Source: Oceanicaulis sp.
GTDB taxonomy: Bacteria; Pseudomonadota; Alphaproteobacteria; Caulobacterales; Maricaulaceae
Assembly (NCBI GenBank): GCA_040112665.1
Contig: CP157796.1
Coordinates: forward strand, 1,676,813 to 1,740,812
Reading direction: 5' to 3'
DNA length: 64,000 nucleotides
Each line of letters opens with the position of its first letter. The first letter of the stretch is position 1. The notes beneath the pieces were generated by a model. That model made no database searches, was not told the origin of the DNA, and saw only the letters and a list, made by a program, of their open reading frames with translations. Position numbers and translations under genes: made by a program. Shown here in pieces: positions 26,001 to 34,189 of the stretch.

Positions 26001-26619
26001 GAAACAGCTTGATGAGCGGGCTCGCCTCGCTCGACAGGGTGACGTGGTCGAACCCGGCCTTCCGCGCGAGCGCTTCGATGCGGCGTTCGTGATCCTCGTT
26101 CACATGCGAATGAAGTAGCGCTACGGCGACCGCCTCGAACCCGTCCGCCTTCGCCGCCTCGAGCGCGACCCGCGCCGCGTCTTCGTCCAGCGCCGCGACT
26201 TCGGCGCCGTCTGCGGCCAGCCGTCCGGCGATCTCCACCGTACGGGCGGGAAGGGGGGCGGGGCGGGTGATGTTCAGCGCGAAGATGTCCGGCCGGGTCT
26301 GATCGCCGATCTCGAACAGGTCGCCGAACCCTTCGGTGACCACGAAAAGCGTCTTCGCCCCGTCGAGCTCGAGCAGGGCGTTCGTCGCCACCGTCGTGCC
26401 CATCTTCACCGCCGCAAGCGCGCCTTCGGGGATCGCCGCGCCGGGTGCAAGGCCCAGCATGCGCCGCACGCCTTCGGTCGCCGCGTCGCCATAGGCGTCG
26501 GAGTCCGACAGAAGCTTCAGCGCCTCGATCGACCCGTCCGCCCGCCGCGCGATCACGTCGGTGAACGTGCCGCCCCGGTCGATCCAGAATTCGGTGGGCT
26601 CTGTCGGGGCGTCGGCCAA
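23023..26619 (-). CDS. 5-oxoprolinase / hydantoinase, fused HyuA-HyuB type
   Basis: The product has 1198 residues, the length of single-chain ATP-dependent 5-oxoprolinases. A TTG at 26619 was chosen because AAGGAG lies 6 nt upstream and the protein then begins directly at FWIDRGGTFTDVIAR. The HyuA half (1 to ~680) includes KMGTTVATNALLE, GFDMGGTSTDVSRFDG and FGGAGGQHACKLA. The HyuB half (~700-1198) includes LFNRRFMSVAEQMGVVL, NAPYNGGTHLPDVTV and the Gly-rich GGAGRWRGGDG. The reaction opens 5-oxo-L-proline (pyroglutamate) or a hydantoin using ATP. The substrate is not certain, but the fused form favours oxoproline. It is divergent from the TerB-DnaJ gene across 165 bp. Confidence 0.9.
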   Translation of the reverse strand: MADAPTEPTEFWIDRGGTFTDVIARRADGSIEALKLLSDSDAYGDAATEGVRRMLGLAPGAAIPEGALAAVKMGTTVATNALLELDGAKTLFVVTEGFGDLFEIGDQTRPDIFALNITRPAPLPARTVEIAGRLAADGAEVAALDEDAARVALEAAKADGFEAVAVALLHSHVNEDHERRIEALARKAGFDHVTLSSEASPLIKLFPRASTAVIDAYLEPVLRDYVGRVDRGLAGAPLYFMQSGGGLSQAKRFRARDAVLSGPAGGVVGMALTAKAAGFDKVIGFDMGGTSTDVSRFDGTDYARTDTALLDGRILRAPMLQIHTVAAGGGSVLGFDGERALVGPKSAGADPGPACYGRGGPPAVTDANVVLGRIQPDWFPKVFGPNHDAPLDAGASHAKLKALAEQMGLDSAEAAAEGFLAVAVEAMADAVKQISTSQGVDPRRYALNAFGGAGGQHACKLADALGMTTALIHPQAGLLSAYGIGLAPVRDAAEQGLETALDGGLARAADTLDALEALVRDAVARQGGEDIHTRKEIRLRAAGSDTAVPVGFGSEDEIRARFDAAHEQLFGFAPGADGIVIDSVAAMGEGRPRGARGAKIALGAQTGAPQPAGAARLHHAGAWREASVYSLSDLGAGAQLTGPALIMDANQTIVLDPGWRAERRADGMLVLVRQAEAGAEPRASTERDPVTLELFNRRFMSVAEQMGVVLERTAHSVNIKERLDFSCAVFDADGGLVANAPHMPVHLGSMSASVRAAIEAHPDLGPGDAVALNAPYNGGTHLPDVTVIQPVCAEDGERLFFVASRGHHADIGGIAPGSMPPFSKTIEDEGVVFDAVKILSRGRFDEDAVRGVLESGAHPARRPGQNIADLKAQLAACARGARELKAMIATEGLDVVRAYMGHVQDNAEAAVRRVIGALSDGEAEMALDDGASIRVAIRVDRQAGEAEIDFTGTSAQLGDNFNAPSAVARAAVLYVLRCLVEDPIPLNEGCLKPIRLIVPEGSMLSPVPPAAVVAGNVETSQLVVDALFAATGRMAAAQGTMNNFTFGDGARQYYETICGGAGAGLDAAGRGFHGASAVHTHMTNSRLTDPEVLELRYPIRVLGHAVRRGSGGAGRWRGGDGSVRRIEFLEPMQAALLSGRRTVAPPGLNGGEAGAPGKQRLVKAGGAVENLPAKFRVQIDAGDAIEIETPGGAGFSNA

Positions 26620-26784
26620 GTCCGGCTCCTTGCGTGCGGCGAGAGGCGATGAGAAGCACGTCGAGGCGGCCTGCGGCAAGCCGCGCGGCCCCGCCGCATG
26701 GCGCCTGCGAGCGACGTGCGCTAGAGTTTTTGCAATGCAGCGAAGGCCCCTTCCGACCCACGCCGCCGCCCTTGAGAGGCGCTC

Positions 26785-27477
26785 ATGAGCTTCTGGCGCA
26801 AGCTCGCCGATCTCGTCATGGGATCGCGCGACCCGTTCGACTGCGACACGGAAGACTGCCCGCCGGGCCGGCGGGTGGACGATGCGGACTACGCCATGGC
26901 GCTGATCGGGCTGGGCGCGAAGATGGCCAAGGCCGACGGGGAGGTGACCCGCGACGAGGTCGCCGCCTTCGCCCAGGTCTTCCGCGCCCCGCCCGGCTTC
27001 GAGGCGCCGCTGCGCCGCGCGTTCGATCTCGCCAAGCAGACCACGCTGGGCTTTGACGGTTACGCCAGGCGCCTCGCCCGGCGGTTCCGCCATCACCCGG
27101 CCGTGCTCGAAGACGTGCTCGACGGGCTGTTTCACATCGCCAAGGCGGACGGACGCGTGACCGCGGACGAGGAGGAATATCTCTCCCGGGTGGCGGAGAT
27201 TTTCGGCTTCCGCGCCCTTGATTACGACCGGATCAGGGTGGCGCATCTCGGCGCGCCGGAGGACGACCCCTGGGCGCTTCTGGGCCTTGAACGCGGCGCG
27301 TCGCCCGAGGAGATCAAGCGCGCCTACCGCCGGGCGGCCGCACAGAACCACCCCGACCGGCTGATCGCCCGCGGCGCGCCGGCCGAGATGCAGCGGATCG
27401 CAGACGCGAAGATGGCCGCGATCAACGCCGCCTATAAACAGATCGCCCCCAGGCTGGAGGCGCCGGCGGGCGGTTGA
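26785..27477 (+). CDS. TerB-plus-DnaJ domain protein (DjlA-like)
   Basis: The product has 230 residues. Residues ~32-160 are a TerB-like helical domain (ALIGLGAKMAKADGEVTRDEV and the repeat GLFHIAKADGRVTADEEEYL). Residues ~170-225 are a J-domain with the invariant HPD (AAQNHPDRL). This is the DjlA order, but the N-terminal membrane helix of enterobacterial DjlA is missing; residues 1-30 are polar. It probably acts as a DnaK co-chaperone. It is monocistronic. Confidence 0.88.
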   Translation: MSFWRKLADLVMGSRDPFDCDTEDCPPGRRVDDADYAMALIGLGAKMAKADGEVTRDEVAAFAQVFRAPPGFEAPLRRAFDLAKQTTLGFDGYARRLARRFRHHPAVLEDVLDGLFHIAKADGRVTADEEEYLSRVAEIFGFRALDYDRIRVAHLGAPEDDPWALLGLERGASPEEIKRAYRRAAAQNHPDRLIARGAPAEMQRIADAKMAAINAAYKQIAPRLEAPAGG

Positions 27478-27553
27478 GCCCTGCGGCCCCGCCGGAACCG
27501 GGCGTCCGGCACGAATGTTGCGCCTTCGTAATCGTTCGTGTGGCGCCGCGCCA

Positions 27554-27585
27554 TTGACCCCCGCCTCGGCGCGCCCAACTATATA
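27554..27585 (+). promoter_or_regulatory. Possible promoter of a small membrane protein gene
   Basis: TTGACC (27554-27559) is followed after about 19-20 bases by CTATAT/TATATA, the only AT-rich cluster in this gap. The spacing is long, so confidence is low. Confidence 0.35.
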
Positions 27586-27630
27586 TCCCCGACGGGGGAG
27601 CGATCCGGCAGGGCGCGAGGAGATGCGACC

Positions 27631-27912
27631 ATGACGCAGAGCCAGATTTCCGGTGTTTCGATGATGAACGGCCTGCGCGCCGTGCTCGCCGGCGTGATTG
27701 CGATCGGCCTTGTCGCGCTGGTCTTCGTGCTCGCCGCGTTTCTGACCATGGCCGCGCTCGTCGCCGCCGGGGTCGCCGCGGTCGGCGCGTCGGCCTGGTG
27801 GCTCTACCAGAAAGTCCGCGGGCCCCGCCGCAAGGAAGGCCCGACCGTGCTGGTCGCCCGCCGCGGCCCGCACGGCTGGACGGTGGACGGCGATCAGCCC
27901 CGCGGCGCCTGA
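27631..27912 (+). CDS. Small membrane protein of unknown function
   Basis: The product has 93 residues. The ATG at 27631 follows GAGGAGA by about 6 nt. A long hydrophobic region (about 17-60) probably makes two helices, followed by a basic cytoplasmic stretch (QKVRGPRRKEG) and a short polar tail. No family is recognised. It is followed 45 bp later by an EamA transporter gene. Confidence 0.65.
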   Translation: MTQSQISGVSMMNGLRAVLAGVIAIGLVALVFVLAAFLTMAALVAAGVAAVGASAWWLYQKVRGPRRKEGPTVLVARRGPHGWTVDGDQPRGA

Positions 27913-27957
27913 GCCGGCCGGCTTGCGGGCGGGCGCCGGCTCGCTTAAGCCGGGCCC

Positions 27958-28869
27958 ATGACACCACGCCATTTCGGCCTTCTTTTCCTGATCTGCCTGA
28001 TCTGGGGCGTCAATTTCGTCGTCGCGAAATGGTCGGTCTCCGGCACGCCTGCGATCGTGCCGGGCTTCGAAGGCAGCCCGCCGCTTTTCTTCGCCTTCCT
28101 GCGCTTCGTGCTGCTTTACGCGATGCTCGCGCCCTTCCTGCGGCCGATCCCGAAAAAGATGGGCCCGGTGATCGGCGCGGCGCTGACCATGGGCGCGGTG
28201 CAGTTCGCGCTACTGTTCATCGGGCTGAAATACGCCACCCCCTCGGCCATCGCCATCGTGGTCCAGCTCTCGGTGCCGTTCACCACGGTGCTGTCGATCC
28301 TGTTCCTGAGCGAGCGGGTGCGCTGGATCCGCGGCCTGGGCATGGCGATCGCCTTCGCCGGGGCGGCGCTGGTGGTGTTCAAGCCCGCCGAGTTCAGCTT
28401 CACCGCCGGGCTTTTCGCCGGGGTCGGCGCAGCGCTCGCCGCCGCGGCGGGGACGATTTTCGTCAAGCGTGCTGAGGTGTCCGCCCTGTCGCTGCAGGCC
28501 TGGATCGGGCTGATCAGCTGGCCGCCGCTCCTGCTCGCCTCGCTTCTGCTCGAGCAGAACCAGATCGGCGCAATGCTGGCCGGGGGCTGGCCGTTCTTCT
28601 GGACGGTGATCTTCACCGTGGTGCTGGTGAACGTTTTCGGCCACGGCAGCTTCTACTTCTTGCTGCGGCGCTACGACGCCTCGCTGATCGCGCCGATGAC
28701 GCTGATGGCGCCGCTGATCGGGGTGATCTGCGGGGTGGTGCTGCTGGGCGATCCGATCACATGGCAGCTCGTGCTCGGCGGGGCGCTGGCGCTCGCCGGC
28801 GTGGGCGTGGTCGCAGCCCGGCCCGCGCGCACGGTGAACGCTGGTGAAGCGATGAAGCGGCCGCGCTAG
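27958..28869 (+). CDS. EamA-family (DMT superfamily) transporter
   Basis: The product has 303 residues. It has ten predicted membrane helices in two EamA repeats (1-135 and ~145-290), with hallmarks LICLIWGVNFVVAKW at the N-terminus, ALLFIGLKYATPSAIAIV, LFLSERVRW and the second-repeat match LLRRYDASLIAPMTLMAP / GVVLLGDPITWQ. The pattern is like RhaT/YdcZ-type amino-acid or metabolite exporters (EamA); the substrate is unknown. The stop is followed 9 bp later by the amidase start. Confidence 0.93.
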   Translation: MTPRHFGLLFLICLIWGVNFVVAKWSVSGTPAIVPGFEGSPPLFFAFLRFVLLYAMLAPFLRPIPKKMGPVIGAALTMGAVQFALLFIGLKYATPSAIAIVVQLSVPFTTVLSILFLSERVRWIRGLGMAIAFAGAALVVFKPAEFSFTAGLFAGVGAALAAAAGTIFVKRAEVSALSLQAWIGLISWPPLLLASLLLEQNQIGAMLAGGWPFFWTVIFTVVLVNVFGHGSFYFLLRRYDASLIAPMTLMAPLIGVICGVVLLGDPITWQLVLGGALALAGVGVVAARPARTVNAGEAMKRPR

Positions 28870-28878
28870 GATGACGTC

Positions 28879-29619
28879 ATGGCCCTGAAGATCACCGACC
28901 GTCCCTCGCCGAACTTCAACACCCGCAAGGCCGAGGTCTCGCTGCTTGTCCTGCACTATACCGGCATGGAGAGCGCTGAGGCCGCGCTCGAACGGCTGTG
29001 TGATCCCGACGCCCAGGTCAGCGCGCATTATCTCGTCGACGAAGACGGATCCGTGGTCCGCCTGGTCGAGGAAGACGCGCGCGCCTGGCACGCCGGGGCC
29101 GGCGTCTGGGCCGGTCAGACCGACGTGAACTCCGCCTCCATCGGGGTCGAGATCGTCAATGGCGGGCATTGCTACGGCCTGCCTGATTTTCCCCGCCGCC
29201 AGATCGACGCGGTGATCGCGCTGTGCGAAGCGGTCATGGCGCGCTGGGCGATCCCGGCGGCCGGCGTGATCGGTCATTCCGATCTCGCGCCGGAGAGAAA
29301 ACTCGATCCCGGCGAGCGCTTTCCCTGGGCGCGGCTGGCCGATCACGGGATCGGGATCTGGCCCGATCCGGTCGATGTCGATCACGGCCTGGCCTTCGCG
29401 CCGGAGCTCAACGAGGGTCAGGCGCTCGCCGCCGTTCAGTCCCGCCTTGGCGAGATCGGCTATGGCGTCAAGGCCGACGGGGTTTACGGCATGCGCACCC
29501 GCGCCGTGGTCGCCGCCTTCCAGCGCCGCTTCCGGCCCGCCCATGTCGACGGCCTGATCGATCACGAGACCGAAGCGCTGATCGAGGCGGTCGCCGATCT
29601 CGCGCGCCGCCGCGCTTGA
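28879..29619 (+). CDS. N-acetylmuramoyl-L-alanine amidase (AmiD-like) with peptidoglycan-binding domain
   Basis: The product has 246 residues. An Amidase_2 domain (1 to ~160) carries zinc ligands in VLHYTGM and VIGHSDLAPERKLDPG; residues ~175-240 form a PG_binding_1 domain (VQSRLGEIGYGVKADGVYG). It cuts the lactyl-peptide bond of peptidoglycan or recycled muropeptides. No signal peptide is visible, which suggests a cytoplasmic AmpD-like recycling role despite AmiD-like architecture. It is followed by rnpB, whose -35 overlaps the amidase stop. Confidence 0.92.
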   Translation: MALKITDRPSPNFNTRKAEVSLLVLHYTGMESAEAALERLCDPDAQVSAHYLVDEDGSVVRLVEEDARAWHAGAGVWAGQTDVNSASIGVEIVNGGHCYGLPDFPRRQIDAVIALCEAVMARWAIPAAGVIGHSDLAPERKLDPGERFPWARLADHGIGIWPDPVDVDHGLAFAPELNEGQALAAVQSRLGEIGYGVKADGVYGMRTRAVVAAFQRRFRPAHVDGLIDHETEALIEAVADLARRRA

Positions 29620-29644
29620 CCTTTTTCGAGTTCGGGCCGACTTA
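29616..29644 (+). promoter_or_regulatory. Probable rnpB promoter
   Basis: TTGACC (29616-29621) overlaps the amidase stop codon. After 17 bases comes GACTTA (29639-29644), placing the start at about 29650, exactly where the RNase P RNA begins. Confidence 0.5.
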
Positions 29645-29649
29645 GAACG

Positions 29650-30058
29650 CCGATCGGGCGGCCGGGCGGCCGCGCCTGCAAGCGCCGAAAGGCCGCAGGC
29701 GAGGAAAGTCCGGGCTCCACGGAAGCAAGGCGCCGGAGAAAATCCGGCGGGCCGGTTTACCGGTTCAGGGACAGCGCCGCAGAAAACAGACCGCCGGGAT
29801 CGCTCGCTCGCGGGCCCCGGCAAGGATGAAACGGTGGGGTAAGAGCCCACCGCCCCGACCGCAAGGAAGGGGGCACGGCAAGCCCCGCCTGGAGCAAGGC
29901 CGAATAGGGACGCAACGGGCTTCGGCCCAGGCGCGACTTCCGCGTCCGCGTCCGGGTAGGCCGCTAGAGGCGCCGCGCAAGCGGCGTCCCAGATGAATGG
30001 TCGCCACGCCGGGCCTCGGCCCGGCGGACAGAACCCGGCTTACAGGCCGCCCGATCGG
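29650..30058 (+). ncRNA. rnpB: RNase P RNA (bacterial type A)
   Basis: The conserved P4/J3-4 core GAGGAAAGTCCGGGCTCC lies at 29701-29718. Its partner at the 3' side is ACAGAACCCGGCTTACAGG (30028-30046). The ends pair: CCGATCGGGCGG (29650-29661) with CCGCCCGATCGG (30047-30058), forming helix P1. The length of about 409 nt is typical for alphaproteobacteria. The RNA matures tRNA 5' ends with protein RnpA. A pyrimidine tract (CTTTCTTTCTCTT) follows. Confidence 0.96.
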
Positions 30059-30148
30059 CTTTCTTTCTCTTGATGCTCGCGCCCGTCCGGGCGCTCGCGG
30101 CGCGCCGTGGTCCTGTTCAGACAATCCGCGACAATCTCTCCTCCTCGT

Positions 30149-30263
30149 TTCCCGGCCAAGCGGCGTAGCCGCGCAGAGCCGGGATCCACGGTCGGCGCTC
30201 AGCCAGGATTGCTGAGTGTTTCCGGTGGGTCCCGGCTCGGCGGCCTTCGGCCTTGGCCGGGAA
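30149..30263. repeat. Imperfect inverted repeat between rnpB and mraZ
   Basis: The left arm (30149-30189), starting TTCCCGGCCAAG and containing GCCGGGATCCAC, faces a right arm (30225-30263) containing GTGGGTCCCGGC and ending CTTGGCCGGGAA. An inner stem CTCAGC/GCTGAG sits in the middle. It resembles dispersed palindromic intergenic units. No gene is seen in 30264-30453. Confidence 0.7.
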
Positions 30264-30453
30264 GCGAGGGGAATGTGTTCTGGATCAAGCCAGCCGATCG
30301 CCCCCCTCGTCACCCAGACGAACGAGAGCCCCCAATGGGCCGTCATGGGCCGGCGCTCATCAGTTCTTTCTCTGTTCTATTTCTTAACGCGCCGGGCGGG
30401 GTGTTTTTTCTTTATGCGCCCAATGAAACAGGGGTGAAGCACGCCTTTCGGCA

Positions 30454-30483
30454 TTGTTTCCCATGCTGCCCCATGTTATCCCA
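30454..30483 (+). promoter_or_regulatory. mraZ promoter with three MraZ boxes
   Basis: Three CCCA cores (TGGG on the other strand) lie at 30460, 30470 and 30480, an exact 10-bp period like the repeated TGGGN-N5 sites bound by MraZ. They fall between and over TTGTTT (30454-30459) and TATCCC (30477-30482), a -35/-10 pair with 17-bp spacing, so autorepression is expected. Confidence 0.75.
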
Positions 30484-30535
30484 TAGTTAACCAGCGCGAG
30501 GGGTGCGCGGGTCATCGGGGAAGCGCCAGACCGCC

Positions 30536-31000
30536 ATGTTCGTCTCCACGACCACCAACGGCATCGACGCGAAAGGCCGGGTCTCCGTCCCGGCCGATTT
30601 TCGCGCGACCGTGACAGGTCAGGGTTTCGCCGGCGTTTACGTGTGGCGCTCGCCGTACGGCGATTATCTCGAAGGCGGCGGGCTCGCTCTGCTCGAGGAT
30701 CTCGCTGACGCGATCGAGGACATGGACCCGTTCGATCCGGTGCGCACCGCGCATGAGCGGGTGATCTTCGGCGGGGCCAAGCCGCTGATGTTCGACTCCA
30801 CCGGACGGGTCACCCTGCCCAGGGACCTGATCGAGCACGCCGGCCTTGAAAAGCAGGCCGTGTTCATCGGTCTGGGTCAGCGCTTCGAGATCTGGGACCC
30901 GCAAGCCCACGCCGAGGCCGCCGACGAGGCGCTCAAGCTCGCCCGCGAAAATCGCGGCGCCCTGCGCAGCCCGCGCCGCCGCCGCCGGGAGGAGGGGTGA
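30536..31000 (+). CDS. mraZ: Transcriptional regulator MraZ
   Basis: The product has 154 residues. The ATG at 30536 gives the usual start [19 protein letters not shown]. Two AbrB-like SpoVT half-domains can be seen: [14 protein letters not shown] near the start and [18 protein letters not shown] at about 82-99. MraZ forms a ring and represses its own dcw operon by binding repeated TGGG sites, which are present just upstream. It is the first gene of the dcw cluster, and its TGA overlaps the rsmH start. Confidence 0.97.
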   Translation: MFVSTTTNGIDAKGRVSVPADFRATVTGQGFAGVYVWRSPYGDYLEGGGLALLEDLADAIEDMDPFDPVRTAHERVIFGGAKPLMFDSTGRVTLPRDLIEHAGLEKQAVFIGLGQRFEIWDPQAHAEAADEALKLARENRGALRSPRRRRREEG

Positions 31001-31995
31001 TGGCTCACGTCCCGGTCATGCTCGACGAGGTGCTTCATGCGCTCGAGCCGCGCGACGGCGGGCTCTATGTCGACGGCACGTTCGGCGCGGGCGGATATTC
31101 GCGCGCCATCCTGGAAGCCGCCGACTGCCGCGTGCTGGGGATCGACCGCGACCCCACCGCGAAGGACGCCGCCGAGCGCATGAAGGCCGCCTACAAGGGC
31201 CGGTTCGCGTTCGGGTTCGGTCCGTTCTCCATGATCGAGGCGATCATGGACGAGGCGCAGAGCTCCGGCGCTGACGGGATCGTCTTCGATCTCGGCGTCT
31301 CCTCCATGCAGATCGACCGGGCCGAACGCGGCTTCTCGTTTCAGAAAGACGGCCCGCTGGACATGCGCATGTCGATCGCGGGGCCCAGCGCGGCGGACGC
31401 GGTGAACGGGCTCGAGCACGGCGAGCTCGCCTCGATCTTCAAGATCTACGGCGAAGAGCGCGAGGCGGGCCGGGTCGCGACCGCGATCCTGCGCGAGCGC
31501 GAGGTCGAGCCGATCACCACCACGCTGCGCCTCGCTGAGATCACCGCCAAGGCGGTCGGCGGCAAGCCGGGCAAGATCCACCCCGCCACCCGCGTCTTCC
31601 AGGCGCTGCGCATCTATGTGAACGACGAGCTGGGCGAGCTGATCCGCGGTCTCGAAGCCGCCGAACGCTCCCTCAAGCCCGCCGGCCGGCTGGTCGTGGT
31701 CACCTTCCACTCGCTGGAAGACCGCATCGTGAAAACCTTCCTGCGCGAGCGGGCGGGCCTGGTCCCCGGCGGCTCGCGCCATCAGCCCGAGCTCAAACCC
31801 GCCCAGGCGCCGAGCTTCGCGCTCCTGTCGAAGAAGGCTGAAGCGGCGAGCCAGGCCGAGGCGGCCGAAAACCCGCGCTCGCGCTCGGCCAAGCTACGCG
31901 CCGCGGCGCGCACCGAACATCCCGCCCATCCCCGATCCGGCGGCGCCTATCCCGGCGCGCCGTCCTATCAGCGCCTGCTGGAGGTCGTGAAATGA
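31000..31995 (+). CDS. rsmH: 16S rRNA (cytosine-N4)-methyltransferase RsmH
   Basis: The product has 331 residues. The start is an ATG (31000) overlapping the mraZ stop, or the GTG immediately before it; GGGAGGAGG precedes both. Motifs: [13 protein letters not shown], the SAM loop [30 protein letters not shown] and the late [15 protein letters not shown]. It makes m4Cm1402 in 16S rRNA, helping decoding. It overlaps ftsL by ATGA. Confidence 0.97.
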   Translation: MAHVPVMLDEVLHALEPRDGGLYVDGTFGAGGYSRAILEAADCRVLGIDRDPTAKDAAERMKAAYKGRFAFGFGPFSMIEAIMDEAQSSGADGIVFDLGVSSMQIDRAERGFSFQKDGPLDMRMSIAGPSAADAVNGLEHGELASIFKIYGEEREAGRVATAILREREVEPITTTLRLAEITAKAVGGKPGKIHPATRVFQALRIYVNDELGELIRGLEAAERSLKPAGRLVVVTFHSLEDRIVKTFLRERAGLVPGGSRHQPELKPAQAPSFALLSKKAEAASQAEAAENPRSRSAKLRAAARTEHPAHPRSGGAYPGAPSYQRLLEVVK

Positions 31996-32351
31996 TCCGC
32001 TTTGCAACCATCGTCGCGGGCCTGGTCGCCGCCGCCCTGGTCGCCGCGCTCTATCTCGCCCAGGCCGGCGCGTCCGAAGACCGCGCAGAACTCGCCCGGC
32101 TGGAAGCCGCGATCGCCGACGAGAAGGAACGGATCAAGGCGCTCGACGCCCAGATCGCCTATCAGGAAGACCCCGAGAACCTGCGCCGGCTGGCGCGGAT
32201 CTATCTCGGCTTCGAACCGGTGCGCACCGATCAGGAAATCGCCTTCTCCCGGCTGCCGCGCATGGACGCCGAGGAGCCCGGCGCGCGCGAGGAGGGCGGC
32301 GTACTGAGCGCGGCGCGGGTGTCCTATCCGGTCTCGGGCGGACGGCCCTGA
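31992..32351 (+). CDS. ftsL: Cell division protein FtsL
   Basis: The product has 119 residues. It has an N-terminal membrane helix (3-23) and a periplasmic coiled coil (about 28-58, heptads in [20 protein letters not shown]), followed by [18 protein letters not shown], the conserved FtsL tail. Together with FtsB and FtsQ it activates FtsWI at the septum. The position between rsmH and ftsI and the ATGA overlap support the call, since FtsL sequence is poorly conserved. Confidence 0.9.
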   Translation: MIRFATIVAGLVAAALVAALYLAQAGASEDRAELARLEAAIADEKERIKALDAQIAYQEDPENLRRLARIYLGFEPVRTDQEIAFSRLPRMDAEEPGAREEGGVLSAARVSYPVSGGRP

Positions 32352-32354
32352 GCC

Positions 32355-34187
32355 ATGAAGATCCTCCGGCGCATCCTTCGCAAGGTCACGGTCAGCGCCG
32401 AACCCCGGCGCGTGCCGCCCGCGCCGGCCGAGGGCGCGCCGGCGGCCTTCACCCGCAGGCTGAGGCTCGAACGCCCCGGCGCCGCCGCGCCGCAGCGTCA
32501 GGCCGGCCGTCTGCGCGTGATCGGCCTGGTGCTGGGCGCGGGCTTCGCCGTCACCGGTGCGCGCGCGGTCGAGGTCGCCGCCTTCGGCGAGGCCCCGCCC
32601 GCCCGGATCGCCTCGGCCGACACCGAGCGCAGCCGCGCCATGATCCTTGATCGGGACGGTGAAATCCTCGCCTCGACGCTGGATTTCCACACCGTCTACG
32701 CCGATCCCCATTACGTCTGGGACGCCGAGGAAGTCGTGCGCCGGCTCGCCACCGTGCTGCCCGATCTCGACACCGAGCGCCTGCTGCGCCGGCTTCAGTC
32801 CGACACCCGCTATGTCGAGATCGCCGCCGACGTCAGCCCGCGCACGCGTCAGGCCATCCATCTGCTCGGCCTGCCCGGCGTGTTCTTCGACACCCGGCCC
32901 GCGCGCATCTATCCCAAGCGCTACGCCGCCGCCCATGTCATCGGATACGCCGGACGCGACATGCAAGGGCTGGCGGGCGCGGAGCGCGCCTTCGAGGCCG
33001 AGCTGAGCGATCCGTCCGGCCGGCCGGTCTCGCTGTCGATCGATCTCACCGCCCAGCACCGCGTTGAAAGCGTGCTGCGCGAGCGCATGGCGATGTATCA
33101 GGCGGTCGGCGCCTCGGCTGTGCTGATGAAGGTCGGCACCGGCGAGATCATCGCCATGGCCTCGCTTCCCGATTTCGACCCCAATCTCTACGGCGAGGCG
33201 CACGCCGCGCCGGGCGGGATCGATCCGCTGTTCAACCAGGCGAGCCTGGGCGTGTTCGAACTCGGCTCGGTGTTCAAGCCGCTGGCGCTGGCGGCGGGTC
33301 TGGATTCCGGCAAGGTCAGCCTCGACGACGTGTTCGACGCGTCTGAGCCGATCCGTATCGGCGGGCATACGATCGACGATTATCGCGGCGAGGACCGGCC
33401 GCTGACCGCGCGCGAGGTCATTCACTACTCCTCCAATCTGGGCGCCGCGCGCATGGCGCTTCAGATGGGCAATGAGACGCTCACCGATTTCTACCGCGCC
33501 TTGCGCCTGTTCGAAGCCGCCCCGATCGAGCTGTCGGAGACCGGCCGGCCGCAGCTGCCGCGCCGCTGGGGCGACGTGCACACCATGACCGCCTCCTACG
33601 GCCACGGTCTGGCGGTCAGCCCGCTCGCGCTCACCGCCGCCTACGCCGCGATCGCAAACGGCGGCGTCTACGTGCCCCCGACCCTGCGCCCGGTCGCGCC
33701 CGGCGAGGTGATCCACGGCGAGCCGGTCACCAGCCCCGCCGTCGCCGCCCAGGTGCTCGCCGTGATGCGCGAGACGGTGGTGCTCAGTCAGACCGGATCC
33801 GCCGACGTTCCCGGCCTCGCGGTCGCGGGCAAGACCGGCACCGCCGAGCGCGCGGTCGCCGGCGGCTACGCAAAGGACAGCCGTTTCAACACCTTCGTGG
33901 CGGTCTTCCCGTTCGACGATCCCGAATACGTGCTCACCGTCACGCTCGACCGCCCCCGCCCGAGCGCGGAGACGCGCGGGTTTGCGACTGCAGGCTGGAC
34001 GGCGATGCCCACCGCCGGAGCGATCCTGACCGACCTTGCGGGCGTTCTGGATATCGACCGCCGCGACGCGGACCCGTCCGCGCGCGCCTCGGTGGTGCGC
34101 GAGCTGTTCATGCCGCGGCCCCGCGCGGTGGTCCCGGCCGAGGAGCCGGTTCCCGTTCCGCAACCGCGCCCCGCGCTGGAAGAGTAA
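32355..34187 (+). CDS. ftsI: Septal peptidoglycan transpeptidase FtsI (PBP3)
   Basis: The product has 610 residues. One membrane helix lies at about 53-70, preceded by an unusually long basic/Pro-rich cytoplasmic tail (~50 residues). A pedestal domain is followed by a transpeptidase domain with all three penicillin-binding motifs: S305-V-F-K, S359-S-N and K493-T-G-T. It cross-links septal peptidoglycan with FtsW. The C-terminus is Pro-rich (VVPAEEPVPVPQPRP). It lies 3 bp after ftsL and 2 bp before murE. Confidence 0.97.
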   Translation: MKILRRILRKVTVSAEPRRVPPAPAEGAPAAFTRRLRLERPGAAAPQRQAGRLRVIGLVLGAGFAVTGARAVEVAAFGEAPPARIASADTERSRAMILDRDGEILASTLDFHTVYADPHYVWDAEEVVRRLATVLPDLDTERLLRRLQSDTRYVEIAADVSPRTRQAIHLLGLPGVFFDTRPARIYPKRYAAAHVIGYAGRDMQGLAGAERAFEAELSDPSGRPVSLSIDLTAQHRVESVLRERMAMYQAVGASAVLMKVGTGEIIAMASLPDFDPNLYGEAHAAPGGIDPLFNQASLGVFELGSVFKPLALAAGLDSGKVSLDDVFDASEPIRIGGHTIDDYRGEDRPLTAREVIHYSSNLGAARMALQMGNETLTDFYRALRLFEAAPIELSETGRPQLPRRWGDVHTMTASYGHGLAVSPLALTAAYAAIANGGVYVPPTLRPVAPGEVIHGEPVTSPAVAAQVLAVMRETVVLSQTGSADVPGLAVAGKTGTAERAVAGGYAKDSRFNTFVAVFPFDDPEYVLTVTLDRPRPSAETRGFATAGWTAMPTAGAILTDLAGVLDIDRRDADPSARASVVRELFMPRPRAVVPAEEPVPVPQPRPALEE

Positions 34188-34189
34188 GC

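Noticed and set aside
26620-27972. Upstream extension of the oxoprolinase frame to 1649 codons
   Set aside because: It runs antisense to the TerB-DnaJ gene and passes the strong TTG/AAGGAG start where the conserved protein begins.
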